Program-made: the position numbers and the translations under genes | Notes under the pieces: generated by a model | Databases searched by the model: none | What the model was told of the DNA's origin: nothing | What the model saw: the letters and a program-made list of their open reading frames with translations, nothing else | Shown here: one piece after another, positions 5,305 to 9,257 of the stretch | Position numbering within the stretch: the first letter of the stretch is position 1 | Layout: each line of letters starts with the position of its first letter | DNA from: JAMCRM01 sp041685075 | GTDB taxonomy: Bacteria; Acidobacteriota; Terriglobia; Bryobacterales; Bryobacteraceae | DNA: 9,257 nucleotides | Assembly: GCA_041685075.1 (NCBI GenBank) | Contig: JAWLGN010000217.1 | Span: forward strand, 1 to 9,257 | Direction of reading: 5' to 3'

Positions 5305-7244
5305 CGCCTCTCCTTTTTGAGGTCGCGCATTCTTTCCAGCGGCACGAACGAGCGGTTCTGGTCGTTATACCGCACCCAGAGATAGGCGATCTCGAAGCCT
5401 TGCTTCAGGCTTTCGACATAGCGGTCGCGCTCCTCCCAGACCGCCAGCGCCTCGTTGAAGGCGCGCCAATCCGGCTCCGCGGGCGGCTCCAACCGCCGGC
5501 CGAACTTCCAGCCTGCATCGAAGAGCGGAATGGTCTTCTCGATGGCCGTAACGGTGAGGTCCACGTAACGGAGACCCCGCTCGAGAAAACCCACCCGCTC
5601 GCGCTCCCGCCCTTCGACCGCCGCGGCGGCCTCGTCCAGGTCGCGCCGGCAAGCCTTCCGCAACGCCGCGGGATAGGCGCCGGCCACCTGCCTGTACTCG
5701 GCGAGCGAGGCCCTGTCCATCGCCACGGGTTTCCCTTGTTGCGCCTTCCAGGCATCTTCCCAGCGCCGGAAATAGCGGGACACGGCGGGCGCGGCCTTCC
5801 CGAATCCGCTCTCGATCCAATCCGACTGGATGGCCCGGATATCCGCCTCGGGATCCCACAACAGCCGGGCAAGGAGATAGTATTGCAAGCCGTTGATGGC
5901 GTAGCCATCGCCCGATTGCGTCTGATAATACCGGTAACCTTGCTCGTAGAGACGCTTCACGCTGCGGCGGATCGGCTCCTGCATCAGCCGCGGAAGGTCG
6001 GGAGAGTTGCCCTGGATAAAGTATTCATAAATGCCGAGGTGTTTGGCGGCGTCGCTCCAGGCGCTCGTTTCCTCATACTGCCGTTGTTCGGCGTCGCGGT
6101 CCCAGTTGAATGCGGCATGAAAGGTGTACTGAATGATCAGGTTCGGGTGCACCTTCACGTTGGCCGGCGGCTGCTTGTAAGGGCCGTAGGCAAACAGGAT
6201 CAGTTTCTTGCCCGGATGCGTCACGGCTACGGCTTCGGCCACCTGGTTGGCGAAGGTCACGACGCGGTCGGTAATGACGGCCCTACGGCCGCCTTTGCCG
6301 AGTTCGGGGTCGCCGGCCATAGCCTCCACCATTCCCGAGTCGAGCCGCCGGCAGCGGTCGCACTCACAGAAACCTCCTCCGTCGTTGAGTGAGACGGCGA
6401 AGGCTTCGTAATCCGGGTTCCGGTCGAAAAAACGCCGCGTGTACTCGATGGTCAGCCGAATGACGGCCGGATGCGTAGTGCAGGGTTGGGCCCCGTGTTT
6501 GCCGTCGAAGTTCTCCCAATCCCGCTTGCCCTTGACCAGCGCGTAGTACTCCGGATGTGTGGGACCGTATTTGGCGGGCGGAAGGATTTCGCCGAACGCG
6601 TGGCCACCGTAGATTATCATGCCGCCGAAACGGTTGCGCACTTCCCAAAGCTTTTGGAGGCGCTGATGTTCTTCGCCGACGCCCAGCTTGCGCTCGGCCG
6701 CCCACTTGTCCATGGGACCCCAGAGCGCGCCGCCGGGACCGAGGTCGCGCCAAAGAAACGCGGGGTCGCGCTCCACGCCGATGGGGCCGACGCTGAGGTC
6801 CCGCCGCCGTGGCACGATCTCGCCGAGATCTCCGGGCCAAAGCCACCTCACGCCGGCAAACTGCTCGAGAAAACCGTAGACCGCGAAAGCGGTCCCGTGC
6901 TCTCCATTCCCGGCCAGCGCTAGCGAACCGTCCGGCGACGTGCGGAGGATGAACGCGTTGCCGCCCAACTGCCGCAGGCGCTTCTGCACTTCGGGCGGGC
7001 ACACCGCGGTCCCCACCAGAATGCGTGCCGCTCCCGCTGGCGCGCCCGCCGCAACAGGCAGCCTGGCGCCGGTCGCTCTCTCCAGATACCGCACGAGTTC
7101 GCCGGCGGCTTCGCTATCCGCCGGGCCGGCAATCACGACTGCTCGAGCGCGGCCATCCTCGACGATGTGGAGGGCCGCCTGCACCTGGCCCGGCGAGGAC
7201 GCGGCCAGCAGGGCCGTCCCCATCAGCACTTGCACCTGCAGCAT
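5301..7244 (-). CDS. DUF4838 protein, alpha-glucuronidase (GH67-N)-like exported glycan enzyme candidate
   Basis: A 647-residue protein. The N-terminus MLQVQVLMGTALLAASSPGQVQA resembles a signal peptide but has no basic residue. Residues about 30-155 form the GH67 N-terminal-like domain: AGELVRYLERATGARLPV, ARILVGT, NAFILR, GEHGTAFAVYGFLEQFAGVRWLWPGDLGEIVP. The DUF4838 core follows, with NRFGGMIIYGGHAFGEI (204-220), HPEYYALVKGKR (230-241), SLNDGGGFCECDRC (285-298) holding a CxCxxC cysteine cluster, and WIESGFG (476-482). The C-terminal roughly 150 residues are charged and probably helical. DUF4838 proteins are found in polysaccharide-degradation contexts, but I know of no defined reaction. 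The start at 7244 is supported by a strong promoter whose predicted +1 is the adjacent base, giving a leaderless mRNA. A second ATG at 7223 with AGGTG 9 nt before it is an alternative. It heads the operon and overlaps the esterase by 4 nt. Confidence 0.88.
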   Translation of the reverse strand: MLQVQVLMGTALLAASSPGQVQAALHIVEDGRARAVVIAGPADSEAAGELVRYLERATGARLPVAAGAPAGAARILVGTAVCPPEVQKRLRQLGGNAFILRTSPDGSLALAGNGEHGTAFAVYGFLEQFAGVRWLWPGDLGEIVPRRRDLSVGPIGVERDPAFLWRDLGPGGALWGPMDKWAAERKLGVGEEHQRLQKLWEVRNRFGGMIIYGGHAFGEILPPAKYGPTHPEYYALVKGKRDWENFDGKHGAQPCTTHPAVIRLTIEYTRRFFDRNPDYEAFAVSLNDGGGFCECDRCRRLDSGMVEAMAGDPELGKGGRRAVITDRVVTFANQVAEAVAVTHPGKKLILFAYGPYKQPPANVKVHPNLIIQYTFHAAFNWDRDAEQRQYEETSAWSDAAKHLGIYEYFIQGNSPDLPRLMQEPIRRSVKRLYEQGYRYYQTQSGDGYAINGLQYYLLARLLWDPEADIRAIQSDWIESGFGKAAPAVSRYFRRWEDAWKAQQGKPVAMDRASLAEYRQVAGAYPAALRKACRRDLDEAAAAVEGRERERVGFLERGLRYVDLTVTAIEKTIPLFDAGWKFGRRLEPPAEPDWRAFNEALAVWEERDRYVESLKQGFEIAYLWVRYNDQNRSFVPLERMRDLKKERR

Positions 7245-7251
7245 CGAGCGT

Positions 7252-7281
7252 GTTATAGCAACATAGGTATTGCACTGTCAA
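7252..7281 (-). promoter_or_regulatory. Strong sigma-70-type promoter for the DUF4838 operon
   Basis: Minus strand: TTGACA (7281-7276), an 18-nt spacer, then TATAAC (7257-7252) preceded by TGC, giving an extended -10. The -35 is a perfect match and the -10 matches five of six. The predicted start is about 7245, one base before the ATG at 7244, so the message would be leaderless or nearly so. Confidence 0.75.
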
Positions 7282-7293
7282 TTTTTTTGACAG
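7275..7293. promoter_or_regulatory. Operator-like palindrome over the -35 box
   Basis: CTGTCAA-TTTTT-TTGACAG is a perfect 7-5-7 inverted repeat. Its left arm contains the minus-strand -35 hexamer, and its right arm is an identical TTGACA pointing the other way, toward the DUF6807 gene. No good -10 lies 16-18 nt after the plus-strand TTGACA, so I do not call a plus promoter from it. A repressor bound here would block the minus promoter and could co-regulate both operons. No regulator gene is in the window. Confidence 0.5.
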
Positions 7294-7296
7294 ATT

Positions 7297-7389
7297 GCCC
7301 GGCGGTGGGGATCGGCACATCGGCCTGAGATAACAATAACTTAGGCCGCTCACCGGGCCTGCGCTGGTCGCACGGCGCGGGTTTTTTTT
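7297..7389 (+). promoter_or_regulatory. Attenuator-like structured leader of the DUF6807 operon
   Basis: Four segments can pair in two exclusive ways. Segment 1 GGCCTGAG (7322-7329) pairs with segment 2 CTTAGGCC (7340-7347) over 8 bp with a 10-nt loop. Segment 3, which begins with the same GGCCTG (7356-7361), can instead pair with AGGCC plus one wobble of segment 2. That would remove CCT from the left arm of the terminator stem formed by 3 and 4. GCCCGG (7297-7302) can also pair with CCGGGC (7353-7358) around segments 1-2. The stronger 1:2 stem suggests termination by default. The ligand or protein is unknown, and I do not recognise a known riboswitch class. The plus-strand promoter was not found with confidence. 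Confidence 0.45.
7358..7389 (+). terminator. Intrinsic terminator in the leader of the DUF6807 gene
   Basis: CCTGCGC (7358-7364) pairs with GCGCGGG (7375-7381) over 7 bp with one G-U, around a 10-nt loop, followed immediately by eight Ts (7382-7389). It lies 21 nt before the ribosome-binding site of the next gene. The gene upstream is on the opposite strand, so the terminator must act on a transcript that begins inside this intergenic region. It either attenuates the DUF6807 operon or ends a separate short RNA. Confidence 0.7.
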
Positions 7390-7421
7390 GCTCGACTAAC
7401 TGGACTAAACGGAGGCACGCT

Positions 7422-8387
7422 GTGCTTCGATCCGCTGATCTGAAAGCAACCAGCCGCCGGCGCTGGCTGGAGAGTGTCGTTTTCGCCCTGGGCGCATCAG
7501 CCGCTACCGCTCCGCTCCGGGCCGTGGATTTCGACAAACCGGTCCCCGGCTCTGAGGACCTCACGGCGCAACAGAGCGGCGGTTTGATCGTGTTCCGCTG
7601 GAACAACCGCGTGCTCGGAGCCTACCGGGCGCACATATCTCAGAAATACCCGTACTTCTACCCGCTCATCGGGCCTGCTTCGGGAAGATCGCTGCTGGCC
7701 GAATCCGGGCTGCCTTATCCCCACCACCGCGGCCTGTGGCTCGGCTGTCATCCCCTCAACGAGGGCGACTACTGGGGCGATACCAGCCTGGACACCGGTC
7801 ACATTCGATCCGCCGGGCTGCGCATTGAGGAGAAAGCAACCCGGCATTCCCTGACGTTCAGGAACCGCAACGAATGGGTACGCAAGGACGCCCCGTCTCC
7901 CTGCGAGGACGAGCGCACCTTCACCGTTCACATGGAAGGCGGAGGGCTCTGGTGGATGGATGCCGATATCGTGCTCAGGGCGCGGGAAGACATCACCATC
8001 CGGTCGGCCAAGCACTCGCTCTTCGCCCTGCGGGTGATCGCGGAGCTTACGCCGCTCTACGGCGGCGTGCTGATGAACTCCGAAGGCGCCACCGGCGCGC
8101 AGGAAACCTACGGAAAACCGGCCCGCTGGTGCGGGTATCACGGCAAGACGGCGCACGGGATTGTTGAGGGCCTCGCCATCATGGACCACCCGGAGAACCC
8201 CTGGTTCCCCTGTCCCTGGTTCACTCGCGATTACGGCCATCTTTCGCCGTCGCCGTTCGCCTTTTTGAAGCAGGCTTGGACTTTGCCTAAGGGAAAGTCC
8301 ATCCGCATGCGCTATCGCGTTGCGCTGCATGCGGGCACCCCCAAGGAGGCTGGCCTGGACCGGCTGTATCGAAGCTGGGTCGGATAG
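7422..8387 (+). CDS. Tat-exported DUF6807 (PmoA-like) protein
   Basis: A 321-residue protein starting at GTG 7422, chosen because GGAGG (7411-7415) sits 6 nt upstream. Residues 11-16 (SRRRWL) fit the twin-arginine motif and are followed by a hydrophobic stretch, VVFALGASAATAPLRA, so export by Tat to the periplasm is likely. The mature part shows features I associate with DUF6807/PmoA-family proteins: YPYFYPLIGPASGRSLL (76-92), the PHHRGLW signature (100-106), GDYWGD (115-120), a beta-rich middle, and near the C-terminus NPWFPCPWFTRDYGHLSPSPF. Despite the family label PmoA-like, nothing here resembles the membrane subunit of methane monooxygenase. The clustered histidines (101, 102, 110) could bind a metal or substrate, which is inference. 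Reaction unknown. It lies 37 nt upstream of a TonB-dependent receptor gene, so the two probably form one operon, controlled by the structured leader in front. Tat export suggests folding or cofactor binding in the cytoplasm. Confidence 0.82.
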   Translation: MLRSADLKATSRRRWLESVVFALGASAATAPLRAVDFDKPVPGSEDLTAQQSGGLIVFRWNNRVLGAYRAHISQKYPYFYPLIGPASGRSLLAESGLPYPHHRGLWLGCHPLNEGDYWGDTSLDTGHIRSAGLRIEEKATRHSLTFRNRNEWVRKDAPSPCEDERTFTVHMEGGGLWWMDADIVLRAREDITIRSAKHSLFALRVIAELTPLYGGVLMNSEGATGAQETYGKPARWCGYHGKTAHGIVEGLAIMDHPENPWFPCPWFTRDYGHLSPSPFAFLKQAWTLPKGKSIRMRYRVALHAGTPKEAGLDRLYRSWVG

Positions 8388-8412
8388 CGCAGCGCAAGCG
8401 GTACGGATACAC

Positions 8413-8423
8413 GGAGTGACTCC
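8413..8423 (+). promoter_or_regulatory. Ribosome-binding site inside an 11-nt dyad
   Basis: GGAG (8413-8416) is the ribosome-binding site of the receptor gene, 7 nt before its ATG. The following TGA and CTCC complete a perfect GGAG-TGA-CTCC dyad, so the site can fold on itself in a 4-bp hairpin touching the start codon. The stem is short, so any effect on translation would be modest. Confidence 0.4.
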
Positions 8424-9257
8424 ATGAGACTCAGAACGATGATCGGAATCGCCGCGAGCTTAGTACTGTGCACGGCGATGGCTTTGGCTCAGGGTTCCGG
8501 AACCATTCACGGCAATGTTATCGATCCGGCCGGGCTGCCCATTGCGGGCGCTACCGTGACAGCCACGATGGTCGAACGCAGCACCGTCCGCACTACCAGC
8601 ACCGGACCCGAAGGCTCCTACGTACTGCCGGCCCTACCCGTCGGCACCTACAACATCCGGGTGGAGACCCAGGGATTCAAGACCTTCACGCAGAGTGGCG
8701 TCCAGCTCACTTCGAACGACAACGTCCGCGTGGATGGGCACCTTGAGGTTGGCAGCGTCTCCGAATCGGTTTCCGTCACGGCGGAAGCGCCGCTGGTGGA
8801 TAGCCGCTCTTCGGTCGTGGGCACCCTGATCGACACCCGCCGTATCACCGAGTTGCCGATCAACGGCCGGAACGTCATCGCGCTGGCCGAACTGCTGCCG
8901 GGGGCTTCCCAGGTAAGCTCTCCCCAGACCTTCACCGGCGACCGTGGCGGCCCGACGGTATCCATGTCCGGCTCGCGCGGAAACCAAAACCTGTTTCTGT
9001 TCGACGGCGCCCACTTCAACGCCGTCTTTCGCAACACGGGCCTGAATTACCCTCCGCCCGACGCGCTGGCGGAAGTCAAGGTGCTGACCAACAGTTTCAG
9101 CGCCGAGTACGGCCGCAACGCCGGCTCGATTTTCAACGTGGTGACGCGCTCCGGAAGCAATGAGATCCACGGCAGCGCCTGGGAGTTCCTGCGCAACCAG
9201 GATCTGAACGCGCGCAGCTTCTTCGCTCCCTCGACCAAGCCCAAGATGATCCAGAAC
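8424..9257 (+). CDS. TonB-dependent receptor with N-terminal carboxypeptidase-regulatory domain, 3'-truncated
   Basis: The frame runs open from ATG 8424 to the window end (278 codons), so the protein is cut; family members are typically around 1000 residues or more. A Sec signal peptide is clear (MRLRTMIGIAASLVLCTAMALA, cleavage before QGSG). Residues about 26-110 form a CarboxypepD_reg-like/Cna-B-type beta domain: GTIHGNVIDPAGLPIAGATVTA, then GPEGSYVLPALPVGTYNIRVETQGFKTF. Then comes SESVSVTAEAPLVDSRSS and a plug region with the ELPINGRN motif (143-150), GSRGNQN, FLFDGAHFN, ALAEVKVLTNSFSAEYGRNAGSIFNVVTRSGSNEIHG and WEFLRN, the usual pattern of Oar-like acidobacterial receptors. It sits in the outer membrane and would import or bind the glycan or oligosaccharide handled by neighbouring genes. 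A 36-nt gap after the DUF6807 stop indicates an operon. Confidence 0.9.
   Translation, partial: MRLRTMIGIAASLVLCTAMALAQGSGTIHGNVIDPAGLPIAGATVTATMVERSTVRTTSTGPEGSYVLPALPVGTYNIRVETQGFKTFTQSGVQLTSNDNVRVDGHLEVGSVSESVSVTAEAPLVDSRSSVVGTLIDTRRITELPINGRNVIALAELLPGASQVSSPQTFTGDRGGPTVSMSGSRGNQNLFLFDGAHFNAVFRNTGLNYPPPDALAEVKVLTNSFSAEYGRNAGSIFNVVTRSGSNEIHGSAWEFLRNQDLNARSFFAPSTKPKMIQN

Noticed and set aside
5400..6392. 330-codon plus-strand ORF opposite DUF4838
   Set aside because: Shadow frame without recognisable domains; DUF4838 motifs lie on the minus strand.
7287..7316. Plus-strand promoter based on the TTGACA of the palindrome
   Set aside because: No acceptable -10 hexamer lies 16-18 nt downstream (GGATCG/GATCGG/ATCGGC).
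7295..7333. Short leader-peptide ORFs (GTG 7305 and TTG 7295) ending in segment 1 or its loop
   Set aside because: No ribosome-binding site and no run of regulatory codons; both can arise by chance.
7310..7345. CTGAGA in the plus-strand leader, reminiscent of a TPP riboswitch thi box, in a window that contains thiD
   Set aside because: The second conserved TPP segment (CCTGATCxGGxTAAT...GCG-AGGGA) is absent, CTGAGA falls in a simple hairpin, and thiD is more than 5 kb away with only 25 nt upstream of it.

Overview
The window reads as GC-rich chromosomal DNA from an acidobacterium, most likely of the Solibacter/Bryobacterales group. Two features support this. The partial gene at the left edge ends in the Solibacter-type C-terminal domain (TIGR03437) behind NHL repeats. 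The partial gene at the right edge is the carboxypeptidase-regulatory/TonB-dependent receptor type that is heavily expanded in these bacteria. No tRNA, rRNA, IS element, phage gene or CRISPR array was seen.

Layout. (1) 1-1903, plus strand: the 3' part of an NHL-repeat/TIGR03437 surface or secreted protein, then thiD (HMP/HMP-P kinase) 25 nt downstream. (2) 1904-2177: a 274-nt gap between the convergent thiD and SDR genes. It appears to hold a compact minus-strand small RNA unit: an upstream dyad, a near-consensus sigma-54 (-24/-12) promoter, about 75 nt of RNA, and a strong hairpin plus U-tract whose Us overlap the thiD stop codon. (3) 2178-7244, minus strand, transcribed right to left: a DUF4838 protein (GH67-N-like), a secreted alpha/beta hydrolase with an ATGA overlap, a zinc alcohol/polyol dehydrogenase after an 86-nt gap with a GC hairpin, and an SDR oxidoreductase 8 nt later. 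(4) 7245-7421: a divergent intergenic region with a strong leaderless sigma-70-type promoter for the minus operon, a palindrome over its -35 box, and on the plus strand an attenuator-like leader ending in an intrinsic terminator just before the next gene. (5) 7422-9257, plus strand: a Tat-exported DUF6807 (PmoA-like) protein and the start of a TonB-dependent receptor.

Taken together, regions 3-5 look like a divergent locus for taking up and degrading a glycan or decorated plant-type carbohydrate. The receptor would import it, the exported DUF6807, DUF4838 and esterase proteins would process it outside the cytoplasm, and the two dehydrogenases would oxidise the released sugar, polyol or sugar acid inside. 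The substrate is not readable from sequence. The most novel material is the RNA-level control: the putative sigma-54-driven sRNA and the mutually exclusive hairpins in the DUF6807 leader.
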